NCBI GenBank assembly: GCA_031841125.1
Contig: CM063110.1
Span: 21,819,626-21,883,625, forward strand
DNA: 64,000 nucleotides
Direction: 5' to 3'
Source: Acanthococcus lagerstroemiae
Taxonomy: Eukaryota > Arthropoda > Insecta > Hemiptera > Eriococcidae
Below the pieces are notes generated by a model. That model was not told the origin of the DNA, made no database searches, and worked only from the letters and a program-made list of their open reading frames with translations. Of this stretch, positions 34,516 to 45,618 are shown piece after piece; positions within the stretch are counted from its first letter, which is position 1, and each line of letters begins with the position of its first letter. Made by a program: the position numbers and the translations under genes.

Positions 34516-34975
34516 CAAAGGTGGGTAAGTTCACGAACTTTAAAAATCGTTCACGTTCACCTAAAAGTTTGCTCGTTCATGTTCAGTTCACGTTCACGTT
34601 CATGTTCTTTTGCTGTTTGTGAACGAGTGAACGCCGTTCACACGAGTAAAACAGCCTGTTCTTCTATCCAGCTATATTCACATTGTTCGCATGTCGCCAA
34701 TCTGCCTGTGTCTGACCTTGACGTTTACTGGTACTACACCCTACCAGTAAAGAGTGAACGTCAACGTCAGTAGCCGAGTAGCCTCTTGCATCTCGCCCTC
34801 ATTTCTTCAGAAAGGAAAGAAATCTCGTTCATTTTTGTTCACTCATTCACATTTGTCAGAAATTTTGTTCACGTTCACATTCACTCTTAAAAATATTGTT
34901 CTCGTTCACGTTTGTGAAAAATGTGAACGAGTTCACGAACTGAACGACGTTCACAAGTGAACTTACCCACCTCTG
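34516..34975. mobile_element. hAT-type element built of GTTCAC hexamers, 460 bp
   Basis: The ends are CAAAGGTGGGTAAGTTCAC and the inverse of CAGAGGTGGGTAAGTTCAC. The flanks AGCGGCCC (34508-34515) and GTCGGCCC (34976-34983) match at 6 of 8, the hAT duplication size. Both subterminal parts are almost wholly GTTCAC/GTGAAC hexamers in direct and inverted order, with about 20 occurrences of GTTCA or TGAAC. The centre (34640-34750) is unique. Non-coding; a plausible array of transposase-binding sites. Confidence 0.8.
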
Positions 34976-34983
34976 GTCGGCCC

Positions 34984-35513
34984 AAGACCACCGAGTGAGA
35001 AGGCCTGGACGCTGAATTATGACACCACGCTCAGAAGTCAGTCTGTGTCAGCGTCTGCGTACATTGTGTATAGGGGAATGACACTTTGACTTTTTTTACA
35101 TATTTTGCCCCCAAGATTGATAAAATTGATAAAGATGACTGAATAATTTTGCTCTTTTTTTTTCAAGTTAAACCGAGATTTTGGCAATTTGTGGTAAAAA
35201 AATGACTGTTATTGCTGAATTTTATTAAAAATAACGTAAATCTGAAATACATAATTCAAAATGTTGAGTTACTAACTAGTATAGTCAATTTTCAAATTGT
35301 AATAATTCGCGAGAGAATGTTCGAAATTATACAGAAGTTACTTTACAAAAATGTAAATACTGTTTCCTACAAATTTCATTCTTATCATTTTTCACGTAAT
35401 TCCTCTTACTTTCGAGAAATTTTGACATAAATGGAAAAATTCGTTAAGTTTCCATTAGACTACATGTATTTCATTTTGGTTCTTTCCCCCAATATTGATA
35501 ACGAGCGTTCTGG
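34984..35513. other. Unassigned AT-rich DNA
   Basis: No gene or element end. The 72-codon frame at 35212-35430 has no motif. Confidence 0.3.
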
Positions 35514-36244
35514 TGACGTCATGTGTCACTGCCTTATATGGAAAAAACGATAACTCGATAAACGCTCATGTTTACAAAAAAATGCTGATTACCAAATTTC
35601 TTCTCCATTAAATTTCATTTCTGATGAGTGTAAGTTAAAGGCTGTAAACACGATCTCTTCACTTATTTCAATGATTTAATTTTTGTATACACTAAATTAT
35701 GTGGGTACTATCGGTATAGCATTGTTTTCAATTTTTCATCTGATCTTCGCATGAAACTTGGAAAATGGTTAGAATAAATGAAATACCAAGTATGGTTTCA
35801 AGACAAACGTCTTAAGGTGGATACAGGAGCTTGAGGAAAATCAAATCATTGGAATAATGAACGAGACCGCGTTTACAGCCTTAAACTTACACTCATCAGA
35901 AAGGGAGTTTAATGAAAAAGAAATTCTGTAACTTGCACTTTTTTGTAAAAATGAGTATTTATCGAGTTATTTTCAAATAAAGTGAAAAAGAACGTGTATT
36001 ATCTATTGAAACTGCAGCGCATAATATATACAAAAAGTAAATCATTGAAATAATGAAAAAGACCGCGTTTACAGCCTTAAACTTACACTCATTAGAAATA
36101 AAATTTAATGGAGAAGAAATTTTGTAACTTGCACTTTTTTTTTGTAAAAATTAGTATTTATCGAGTTATCTTCAAATAAAGCAAAAAAAAAAAAACGTGT
36201 TTTCTCCATATACGCAATGTACATGAACTGACAGCGTGACGTCA
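35514..36244. mobile_element. Foldback element with TGACGTCA at both ends
   Basis: The left arm (35514-35700) is the inverse of the right arm (about 36015-36244), sharing GATAACTCGATAAA, TTTCTTCTCCATTAAATTT and GAGTGTAAGTT. A second copy of the right-arm sequence sits next to it at about 35840-36010 in the same orientation. Both ends are the palindrome TGACGTCA (35514-35521 and 36237-36244), which could be part of the arms or an 8-bp target duplication. No coding content. Confidence 0.75.
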
Positions 36245-37182
36245 TCGCTACTTTCGCGTTCAGTGTCCAGGCCTCCTCTCTAGGTGGCAGTGGCGTGCAT
36301 TCCAGGCAAGCAAGGTAAGCGCCGCTTACCCTGAAGACTCCCAAGAAATTAAGTTTTCATGTACAATATCAACTTCAACTTGTAACAAATAAAAGATAAT
36401 GAAACATTGAGCAGAACAGCAACTGTATTGACACTTACAACGTGTACGCTTAAGTATACAATAAATTCACCAGAGATGATACTGTTCGGCGTTCGGCAAT
36501 CCTCGCATATGTATATGAGTTGAAAAGTCCCGAGTCGTCAGTAAACATGATTTTGAGTTATACACACCACGTGAAAGAGCGAGAAATAATAACCTTATTT
36601 CCAACGAGCGCTTGTGGAGCTCTCTATGATTCTTTGTTACCGAGAAACGAACGTTTGAAAATGAGAGTAAGTAAACAGCTGTTCCGAGATATTTGTGTCT
36701 GACCCAGCGGCAAGGTGTCAGTCAAGTTGCATAAAGCACAATTTTGAAGGACTGCACATAACATTGCACAACTCACGCTCCACCTTCGTGTTAATTACCA
36801 ACACAAAAACACACTAGCATTTTCAACGCGACGAAACCTGTGCGTTTGGTTGCGTTCTGGAAGCGCTTTGAGTCAGGCTTGCCTCGGCTTGGCTACACCC
36901 GAACGTCGAAGTTGACGGTGAAACGTCAACGCGTTATGCTTGAATGCTCAGAATTTTTTTGTCCACAAAATGCGTATTTGGGATCTTATTGAAAAACCTT
37001 TTCCTTTTTTGCTATTTACTTTTAATGAACAATTAGAATTTATAGCCGAAAACCAGAATTAATGTTTTTGAAAACTGATCAAAAAAAAGTTGGTTCAATT
37101 TTTACCGAGACATTTCCAAGTATTGCAATATGAACACATTTTGGTGGAAAACTGTTTTCATGACCATGTCTATTATTCGTAG

Positions 37183-37640
37183 GTGGCTTGGTGGCCGAGT
37201 GGATTTGAACGCTGCCTCCTAAACCACGGAACGCGGGTTCGAATCCCAGTACGGATGGCGAATTTTCAAAATTAAAATATGATAGTAAAATAATAAAATA
37301 CAAAAATATATGAAAGACTTTAACATCCGACCAAGTCACACCAATTGTAGCAAGAGGTGGAGTTTAATTTAATTGTTCCGCCGGTATTCAAAAAGACTAC
37401 AATTGGGTTAGTCACACCTATAGACTACTAACACCTAACTAGTCCAGTGTGCCATGCAGGTTGCATGCTCCTTATAGAGAAGGAAAACTCTTTCATAACC
37501 ATTCCCCAGAAATGGCTAGTCACCAAGGGGAATTAGACTCTATAACCATTGTATCAAAATAATTGATCAATGAGGCCTATGTCCCAGTGGGTGGACCGAA
37601 ACATCTGTTTCAAAAGGCTGTATTTATTTATATTATTCGT
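37183..37640 (+). repeat. tRNA-derived SINE inside the hAT element
   Basis: The A box TGGCCGAGTGG (37192-37202) and B box GGTTCGAATCCC (37236-37247) sit 33 bases apart, followed by a ~390-bp non-tRNA body ending in GGGTGGACCGAAACATCTG and an AT-rich TATTTATTTATATT tail. The head resembles a Leu/Ser-type tRNA. The body differs from the SINE family at 24990/50341. The end is estimated. Confidence 0.6.
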
Positions 37641-37869
37641 CACAGAAAAGGATAAATGCATATGGGATGATCCTACGCAGGAATACGAAACTTGAATAAT
37701 TTGATCAATGCCTTTTTGTGGTAGCATGTTTCATATACTTTTATTCTGATTTGTACTTCACCTCTACAAGCTGAGAAATGTGCCCGGGAGGGGGAGGGGG
37801 CGGCACCTTACCCCCCCCCCCCTGTAGGAATTTTTTACTCAGTAGTGGGGAAAATTTACTTACCATTTC

Positions 37870-38040
37870 AGCCAGGCGGAGTTGGGAAAATCCAAAAGGT
37901 CACAGGTTTTTTCGGCTTTGATATTTGGGAATTTTGAGTTGAGTCAGTTGGAAAAATCCAACACGTCTAAAGGGTTTTTTCTTCTTTTTTTGCTTTAATA
38001 TACTTGGGAATTTTGAGTTGAGTCAGTTGGAACTTTCACA
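37870..38040 (+). repeat. Short tandem duplication of a GGGAATTTTGAGTTGAGT unit
   Basis: GGGAATTTTGAGTTGAGTCA followed by GTTGGAAAAATCCAACACG… recurs about 80-90 bp later as GGGAATTTTGAGTTGAGTCA then GTTGGAACTTTC. Both are preceded by a TTTTCGGCTTTG/TTTTTTGCTTTA stretch. Two direct copies inside the 1.87-kb hAT-type element. Confidence 0.65.
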
Positions 38041-38047
38041 ATTTCCC

Positions 38048-38079
<32 letters not shown>

Positions 38080-38165
38080 GCCCTAAGGAAAACTCTTCGG
38101 TACATCCTTGTCTACGCTTATCGTTTACCTCCTAGAAAAACTCACCGCACGCCACTGCTAGGTGG

Positions 38166-39595
38166 TATTGGTCGGCCGCACTGTTTTTCATGTTTCTCAG
38201 TTTTTCTCAATTCTCTTTCTCGTTCCGATATCGGCATCACTGCCAATATCGGACCGAGATCAAGATGGCCGACTGGCCTCTACCTATGGATTGTTTTGCA
38301 GGTAGTGCGTTGTGGTCAGTCGAGTCGCGCTAATGAGAGTAGCGATGGCTCGACAGCCGTGTGAAAGAAAAGTCGGAAATGTTTGTTGAAGTGTCGGTGT
38401 AATGGAAGTTTTGGTTTTTTGTTCTTCTATTATATTCAGTGTAAATGTAAATTCGAGAAAAAATGGTGCGGTGTAAAATATGAACACGTTGAGATGATTT
38501 CGGTTACATCGTTAATTCGGGGACCGGAGAAAAATATACGTCTGTTCACCTAGAATGTATAACAACACTCGGCAGTATAAATGGGTATGTTGGACTGCGT
38601 TTTGTTTCCTCGAAGGAGACGAAAGTATAATTTATTGCAGGGTACATGCTCATGAAGTTCGACCGTGAGCCATTTTGAGGGCATGCAGGCTTTATCCAAA
38701 CCACTTCAAAGCCAATAGTCGAACTTCGCCAGAAAATAAGGCATACGTGCTGGAACATAATCCTCCGCCATAACCTCGAAACGTTCTACGTATCATCCAT
38801 AATCAGGGGCTCGTGATTATGACAGCATTTTCTTTAGGCACAGTAGCTGAATGAAAATCCGGTGATTAAAAGGAAAACTTTATAAAATTGGTAGGTGGTG
38901 GACGTGTATGATTTTTTTGATTTGGTAAATACGAGCCGTAAGAAAATTTGTGACGTTAAATTTAGGAAACCTGTCACAGATCTATTATAGAAGACGTTAA
39001 CTAGATGAATTCGGAACTTTGAAGACAGCTTAAATTTATAAGTACAAATTTTACAAAGAGTTTTTTAAGGCTATCAAGAGATTTTCCAATTTACGCGGTC
39101 TCGGTTGACTCAGCTTCGGGACTCGGACCTAACAACAAACCAACATTTGCGTCAGTCTGAGATATAGCGAAAAGGAGGTAAAGATGTCGCCTTATTGGGC
39201 GAATGTTCGAGGAGATCGAACGAAATTCCACCGGAATTCAAATTATTTCGATCGACACGTATTTGCATCGATCATTTCAACTCAGATTTTGTTGACTATT
39301 GATGATGAATTTGGCAAAATTTGTCTGAACCGATTTACGAGAACTATGTTCTAAATTTCTAGATGTCATTACTGACTATGACCTGTATTTCCATTGCAAT
39401 CTCTTCAGCATTAGCCATGATCTTGATAAATTCTTCACTGATTTAGTGAGACTGTAACTTCCAAAATTTTCGTAAGAAACTGAACGTAAAAGTACGATGT
39501 ATACCTAAACAAAACGTTTATTTCTTTCCCTTGCTAGGGCACCTTTAAAATGTTTATTTCCTTCGCGCAGATACCAGCCTATTATTTTTGCCACC
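38166..39595. other. Unassigned DNA
   Basis: A perfect short palindromic pair (CCGATATCGG…CCAATATCGG) lies at 38225-38252. Otherwise AT-rich with no gene, RNA or element ends. Confidence 0.3.
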
Positions 39596-39607
39596 ATCAC
39601 CGTCAAC

Positions 39608-39868
39608 TAGACGTAATCTTCAACGGAGTGAAGAAAACGTGAACGGAGTTGACTATACCAGGCCTCACACTCGAACAGGGTGTGCCAGGGGTTGTGCTCT
39701 GCCACTCGATCACCGTGCATGCACTTGGGGCTCGGCGCTATCGCCATCAGATGTAAGTGCCGAAAGCACCCGTAGCCGCTCAGCAGTTGGGTCAGGTGGA
39801 AGTTCAGCTCTCTATGGGATCTGCCTGCCCACTGATCGAGATCGCGTATCAGCGGTCGGGTTCACTCG
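39608..39868 (-). pseudogene. R1-like LINE ORF2 C-terminal fragment
   Basis: The minus-strand frame reads TRPLIRDLDQWAGRSHRELN, then FHLTQLLSGYGCFRH, then SPKC…VAEHNPWHTLFECEAW, and ends at a stop (39608-39610). The order LIxDL, W, FHLTQxLSGYGCF, a Cys/His cluster and HTLFEC(x)xW is the conserved tail of R1/jockey-type LINE reverse transcriptases, after the polymerase domain. The first zinc-knuckle Cys pair has decayed (C-M-H). An upstream stop near 39869 and the lack of a polymerase domain mark it as a 5'-truncated dead copy. The plus-strand frame at 39588-40037 is its shadow. Confidence 0.8.
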
Positions 39869-41800
39869 TTCTTTGTCGACTAGGCGAGTGCGTCCTGCCA
39901 TTTACGAAGTAGTTTGTTGGATGCCCAGCTTGACCCGAAGTGTCTCCCGTTTCGTCTTCGCTCACTGCTTTGCACCGTATACCTCCGCTATTTCCCGGCC
40001 CTCGAGTTTGATCGGTGGTATACACGCGAAGAGTTGAGGTAGCCAACAAAAGGAATATCGAACGTAGCTCATGAGGATTAAAGTTGGACAAAAATTCCAG
40101 CAAATTTTCTTTAACTATTTGAGAGTCGCCTTGCAGGAACTGAGCTCGTGGGGATCTCAATGAAATCTTCGATATATAGTTGAAATCGGACTCATATGCA
40201 TTTATAGGGGTAGTTATAAATTTGCCCTATTTCTCAGAGCATGAGTACGGTACATATTCGACGCACCCCTCGAGAACTGATCTTGTTGGAAAAACAATGT
40301 AAACTATATTCAGTCCTCTCCCAACCGCTAAGGCTGGATTCTTGTGTTAAGAAGGTTTCCCCAGATCCCCACCCCTAGCTGAGCTAACTCTAGGGGTCCT
40401 GTGCTAAGAGTAGCGCGGCATAAGTCTCCGTGTAACATTAGGGAATTCCTTACGAAAGAAATGGCTACAATGTATAATTTAACCTACAGTGGCTCCTCGA
40501 ATTTAGTCCACCATCATCCTAACAGATGTTTCAAAAGTCTCGGCGATATTTCTAAATGTCTCCTAAAATTCAGTTTCCCCAAAAAATCTCTAGCAATACC
40601 GATTGTAGAAGAAAACTTTTCGCATAAAAATTATATCTATTTAAATTCTACCTGAAAAAGTACTGCCTTACAACCTTCAAGTAGGTTAACCGCGTGGCGG
40701 GGAGAAGAGCTCACATTTTTAAACAACGTATTGTATATATGAAATTGATATTTACCCATTAATATTTACAACCTTAAAGCTAGATACAATTATTCTGTCT
40801 GTCTGTTGTCCAGTCAATCAGTCATTGTCTCAGTCTGCTTTGGATTGTTTATTGTCTCCTTCGATTTCACGACACTTCCCTATCGGCTTCCATCTTCTTT
40901 CCCCGCCCGCCACTTCGGCAATACACCCAAGACGGGGGAGTCGCTCCAAGTAGAGGGGGCCGCTTCCGTAGTCAAACGGCTACCACAATATTTCAGCCTC
41001 TTCTTCATCGTTTCCTCAAAGTGGGTCGAACAGATGAGTTGGGTATCAGGTTCCAGGGCCCCTCACCATTGACGCTTCTTGGAACGGGAGGGGACGCTCA
41101 CAGGTGTCGAGGTATCACCGGGTTTCTCCTTTCTCCATCAACCTTTCTCACCCGCTACTGTCATTGTCTCTTTTGCTGCCGCAGATTCGGTGGGATGCCG
41201 ATGTTCGGTGCTTTGGTGATGGTGGGCCCACCTTCTTCCGGGCTGTTCGACTGGCGGCTGCGGGATCTCCCTGATTCCCGCCAGTCAGTATTGGTGTGCC
41301 GCCGATAGGGGGGCACTGGGTACATTGCATCGATGGTTGGGGTCGAGGGTGAATTACCTGCTCGTGAGTCAAGCGCTAGCCAGAGAAGTGTCCTTATCGC
41401 TGCAGTGATTCCTAAAACATAATGAAGCCATGCGCCCCAAAATTAGGGAACTACGAGTAAAATTGACCGGTTTTTGTACGCAGTGTCAAAAAAAAAAAAT
41501 TGGCAATAGAGAATTCTCTCCGAAATTCCAATGATCAGTTTTGTTAAGAGCGAGGGTTGGCAGCGGCGGTCTCAGGCCTTTGCCCGCGCTCGCGTCATTC
41601 GCTGTTACAGCACATACTTGTGCTTTCGGTGATGATGATGCTGAGTAATAGGTATAACTTAAGGGGCAAAAAGCATGTATAATGTATCCGTCTTCATTAT
41701 TTAGGAGAATATTGTATCATAGCTGATCCATTTGAAACCAGATGCACACGTATTCGTTTATAGATAATATATTATGTTGTATTTTATTGACCACATTTTA
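39869..41800. other. Unassigned; GC-rich patch at 40880-41390
   Basis: 39869-40060 may be more of the LINE, but no motif survives. 40880-41390 has coding-like GC content on both strands (for example 41148-41372 minus and 40806-41308 plus), yet no motif could be identified; it may be LINE or other element sequence. Elsewhere AT-rich without features. Confidence 0.3.
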
Positions 41801-42870
41801 CGAGTATTAATTTCCTGCCCTGTTAATGCCGGTCGCGAACGGACGAGTTCTGAGCGCGCTCTCCTCAAGGGGCGCGCACACACACGAATATAAAAGAAAG
41901 TGGTTTTTCTCCAACTTCCATCATCTCCAACTTTGTATAGTTCTGGTTGTATAATAATGTCATAAAATACATCGAAATGAATCCAGCCGCGCTTCCCTTT
42001 TCTCTCGCTTTTTCGCTCTCCATCACTCCAGTTTTGTTGTCCTCGTCTGCTCTGTCGCTTGGCGTGCAAAAAAAAGACAGAGTGAAAGAGAGACAGAGAG
42101 GGAAAAAAATCATGTCGAAAAAGACGTATGTAAAAAGATGGATAGATGATATACGACAGCGACGAGGGGGGTTTTTACAGCCGTACAGATGGATATATAC
42201 GCGACGGTTGCTAGTCTTTCTGATTTATAGGGCAATAAAGAAATATAATTAAAGGCCAAGTTACTGTGTATGGAGTGACAGTGTAGTTTAGTATAGCTTT
42301 TGCAACGGTACTACGTCATAGGATACATAAATTTTGAAGGCGCTACTCTACTCCGTATATCGCTCTCACTCTCTCTCCCTTTCGGTCTCTCCGTCTCCTG
42401 ATCCCTCGGGGTTTTATAATACTGTGCACATCGAAGTTGGGTGGAAAAAATTGAACGATACTTTTCAGAGGGGTGGGGTGGGGGTATAATGCGAATATAT
42501 ATATAGAGATGTGTACTCACATCGGCGAGGTGACGGTTCAGGGTACGCACGCACACGCAGACACTATCGCAAATAAATGGGGAATCGCGATAAATCAAGA
42601 TAACAGCAGACAGCGTCACCGGATGACCCATAACTCTTCACGTTTTTGGCACATGAGATATCCCGTTTCTTCTTTTTCGCTCGAGGTCCTTTTTATATCA
42701 ACATCGTTCCGTGGCATTTTTCGAAATAAAAACCTTTTTTTTTCCTCTCCGCCTTCTCGTTCACTCTCTCTCGCTCTGTTTTCTTCGCGATTTATGCGCG
42801 GTGTCCTTTTACGGATGCGTTTTTCGCCTGCTGATTTCAGCCGGAGCAACTGAGGTACTATAACGGGCGA
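41801..42870. other. CpG-bearing stretch with GAGA/CTCT tracts, no gene recognised
   Basis: Contains a TATAAAAG near 41889, GAGAGACAGAGAG at 42083-42100, TCTCTCACTCTCTCTCCC near 42365 and CTCTCTCTCGCTCTG near 42763. The longest open frame (42616-43086 minus, 156 codons) is Arg/Ser/Glu-rich because it reads these tracts and has no motif. It may be regulatory or untranslated exon DNA. Strand cannot be set. Confidence 0.3.
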
Positions 42871-43745
42871 GCTGTGTAGGTACATAAGCGAAATCGAAGA
42901 CGAATGAGATGTTTGCTCGCCTGCGGATTGTGATGCGGGCTTCCGATTTCGAGAGAGATGCCGGTCGGGCTTATAGAGGGTGGGTACAAGTACGCGAAAT
43001 GGTGATTTAAAGCGTCCGGTATTGCTCAGCGAGAGACAGCTCAACCACGCCAGGACTGGAATATTTTCTACGTATATACTATACACTCATCGTCCAACTT
43101 CCAGCTAACTCAGAAAGGGTGACGCTTAACGAAATGAAGTAGTACGACCCCCACCCCCCCACTTCATCCTTAGTGTATGCGAGCTTTCCTCTGGACATGA
43201 ATTTACAGGCGGAGGACGCATTCTAGCTTCGTGAATTCCACTGTTGACTTCTTGTCACAAGAATTTACCCAAAGACGACAGCTGAAAAATAGCCGGCACA
43301 AATCGATTTTGTATTTCATCTGGTAATTCGAACCGGAACGTGGCCCCGACTACCCGAAACTGGGATTGTGTTACTGAACTGGAATCTCACGAGTTCGATA
43401 CTGGTTAGTTAGGAGTATAGCCTATCGTATAGCACTCAGGGTACTGAAATGGATAAACATGGATATTGCGAAGGAATTTGTTTCGTAAATACAGGGATAT
43501 TGATACAGCAACGCTTTTAAAGCCAGGAAAAAAATTGAAAATGGTTGATTTTTTCAGCTCTGTCAGTTCAAAATCCCTGGGTAAATCATGTGCTCTTATA
43601 TAGGACACTGGACATATTGTGATAAATTTAATTTACCTTCGATGATCGGAATTCGGACTCTATACCAGTTATCGCTCAAGCTGTCTCAAAAGTGCGAGAA
43701 TAAGTTTTAAATGAAATTAACTTCGTAAATTTACAGAAAACGACT
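42871..43745. other. Unassigned DNA
   Basis: No gene. An isolated B-box-like CGAGTTCGATACTGG near 43390 lacks a matching A box. Confidence 0.3.
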
Positions 43746-43850
43746 TTTTTTTTTTTTAAATTAATTTATTTATTAAAAAGCATTTATTACAACATTACGA
43801 GACGATACCGCACTTTCCCTGGTGGTTTTCAGTGGGTATCGTCTCGGAAT
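43746..43850 (-). repeat. Retroposon tail candidate with hairpin
   Basis: A T-run followed by AAATTAATTTATTTATTAAA looks like the A-rich tail of a minus-strand retroposon. It is followed by a hairpin with perfect 11-bp arms, GAGACGATACC (43799-43809) and GGTATCGTCTC (43835-43845). No coding region was found farther along the minus strand. Confidence 0.35.
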
Positions 43851-44261
43851 CTACATGATGTATAAATTTACATGATTATAAAGGTGCACTACTTTAATTG
43901 TTCTTACTACATGCTTAGCCTATTGAGATTAATACTACGGTGTACATACTTACATAAATAAACCAATCAAACGGTTTTTCGGTTAGCTTGTATTTTCTGA
44001 TTTTTTTGACTTTGAATTTGGTGGAGATAGTCTACAAAATTGTAAAACTCGTCTTTGGACATATCGGTTATGTTTGTGAGGGAAGCATAGTGACACTTTG
44101 AACACGAAATTCAACCTCCAGCAAAGAATCGAAAAAATCTGATTGATAGTAGGGGTCATACCATATTAGAGGGGCATCGGGACGGATACCCAGGGTAAGG
44201 GGAGTGACCCTTTCTCCCCCTACCAGAACGAAACAACATTGGAAATGTTGAACTTATTGAT

Positions 44262-45370
44262 ATTTTTATGTCTTTGCTTTGGCACATAAACGGTAAAAAC
44301 GTTACTTTTTGAGCGTTACTTGTGAGGCGAGAATCGAAATCAAGAAGACCTCTGTTGTTACCGATCTTCGCATTATGTATTTCCATGAAAATTTATTTTT
44401 CTTCCAGCCATATTCGCGTATATATGCAAAGGAGTCGCTCCAGGTGACTGTTACCGAAAACAACATATACTGTTCACTGATCGGTGGGTTTGGACAAAAA
44501 CATGGCATGGGAGGATGATGATAAAAAAGTTATCCAAAAAATCCAAATCTGATAGGAAGTGAAAAGGGCTATAACTTTTGTTCTTAGCATTTTTTCATAA
44601 AAATCAATATAGAACCGCGAGCAGCTTTTTTATGAGCATACGTTCTTATGGTGTAATCTACATTATAAATGTATTATGTTTTTGTCTTTGACATTAGCGC
44701 TTCTGGTAGAACTTACATGGGCGAATGCTCATTGATCTTGATTCTAGATGGTGTGCTGTTGCTGCGCGACGGCAGTCTTCAGCCGTCTTGTTGCTGCGCG
44801 ACGGCAGTCTTCAGCCGTCTTGTTGCTGCGCGACTGCAGTTTACAGCTGTGTTGTTGATAGAAATTTCCATGGAAATTTTCTTTATTAGGATATGATTAG
44901 TTCGCATTATTTAATTTTTTTTCTTGACTATTTTTTGTCTTTCTTCTTCGTTTCAATTTGAGTATGGTATACGTTTCACTACCAATATTACTAATAAGTC
45001 GATATTAAAACAGAGACATGAAAATACTTTCCCGTGGTTGCAGATCCGTCTGCGACATGTTGTGAATGGGGACTCATAACTACCTCTGCCATTTGATAAA
45101 ACGTAACATTACGCCATCTAAGATCAAGATCAATGAGCACATGGCAGGAAGAAAAATAAATTTCCGTGGAAATACCTATAGCGGAGATCAGTAGCAATAG
45201 GTCTCCTTGATTTTGATTCTTGGTTCAGAAGTAACGCTCAAAATGTAACACTTTTTTGTTTATGTGCTGAAGCTCTCAATCAGCTGGTTTTTTTTTTTCA
45301 TAATGCTCTAACGTAATGCTCAAAAAGTAACGTTTTTCTCGTTTATGTGCCAAAATAAAGATGAAAACGT
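44262..45370. mobile_element. Nested inverted-repeat structure
   Basis: The outer arms are about 44262-44380 and 45195-45370. Both contain GGCACATAAAC(G)…AAAAACGTTACTTTTTGAGC and TCAAGAAGACCTCT in opposite orientation, and the right arm holds the unit twice (about 45200-45275 and 45300-45370). The inner arms are 44705-44752 and 45108-45150, sharing GCTCATTGATCTTGAT and ATGGCG. A 32-bp triplication and a T-rich segment lie between. The whole resembles a rearranged foldback element. No coding function. Confidence 0.65.
44759..44855 (+). repeat. 32-bp minisatellite, three copies
   Basis: TTGCTGCGCGACGGCAGTCT… starts at 44759, 44791 and 44823. The first two copies are identical and the third has five or so changes. 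GC-rich compared with its surroundings, and in the loop of the inverted structure. Confidence 0.85.
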
Positions 45371-45611
45371 CAAAATCTCAATGGAGACCTCTCTCCAATA
45401 CATTCCGAATCCGTCGCTGTTTGAAATGTAGTTAACTCAAGTAGATATAATTGGGAAAGTTTCACATGCATTGTAAATGGTAGGGGAAGGGGTTGCCCTC
45501 TGTGTATCCACCACTGGTCTTCGAATCCACTGGGCAATAATCCATCACGTGTTTATTAATTGGGAGTTTTTGTGTGGATGGATTGGCAGGGGTGAAGGGT
45601 GAGGGTTGGAT
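45371..45611. other. Unassigned DNA
   Basis: Short flanking stretch before the hexamer element; no feature recognised. Confidence 0.3.
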
Positions 45612-45618
45612 TGAAGGA

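Larger units (their letters stand above)
36288..38157. mobile_element. hAT-type element, 1.87 kb, perfect 8-bp duplication
   Basis: CTAGGTGG flanks both sides (36280-36287 and 38158-38165). The ends are CAGTGGCGTGC and the inverse GCACGCCACTG. At 1870 bp it is far longer than the other MITEs, but no transposase motif is visible in any frame. It is a non-autonomous derivative or has filled up with other insertions. It contains a tRNA-derived SINE at 37183-37640 and repeated 'TTGGGAATTTTGAGTTGAGTCAGTTGGAA' type units at about 37870-38040. The right subterminal zone has a long C-run and TC repeat (38046-38080). Confidence 0.8.

Noticed and set aside
39588..40037. 149-codon open frame, plus strand
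   Set aside because: It is the opposite-strand shadow of the R1-like LINE fragment, which has clear motifs on the minus strand.
42616..43086. 156-codon open frame, minus strand
   Set aside because: Arg/Ser/Glu-rich translation arises from CTCT/GAGA-type DNA; no motif and overlaps another frame on the plus strand.
43320..43420. Additional SINE head
   Set aside because: Isolated B-box-like sequences on both strands without an A box at correct spacing.
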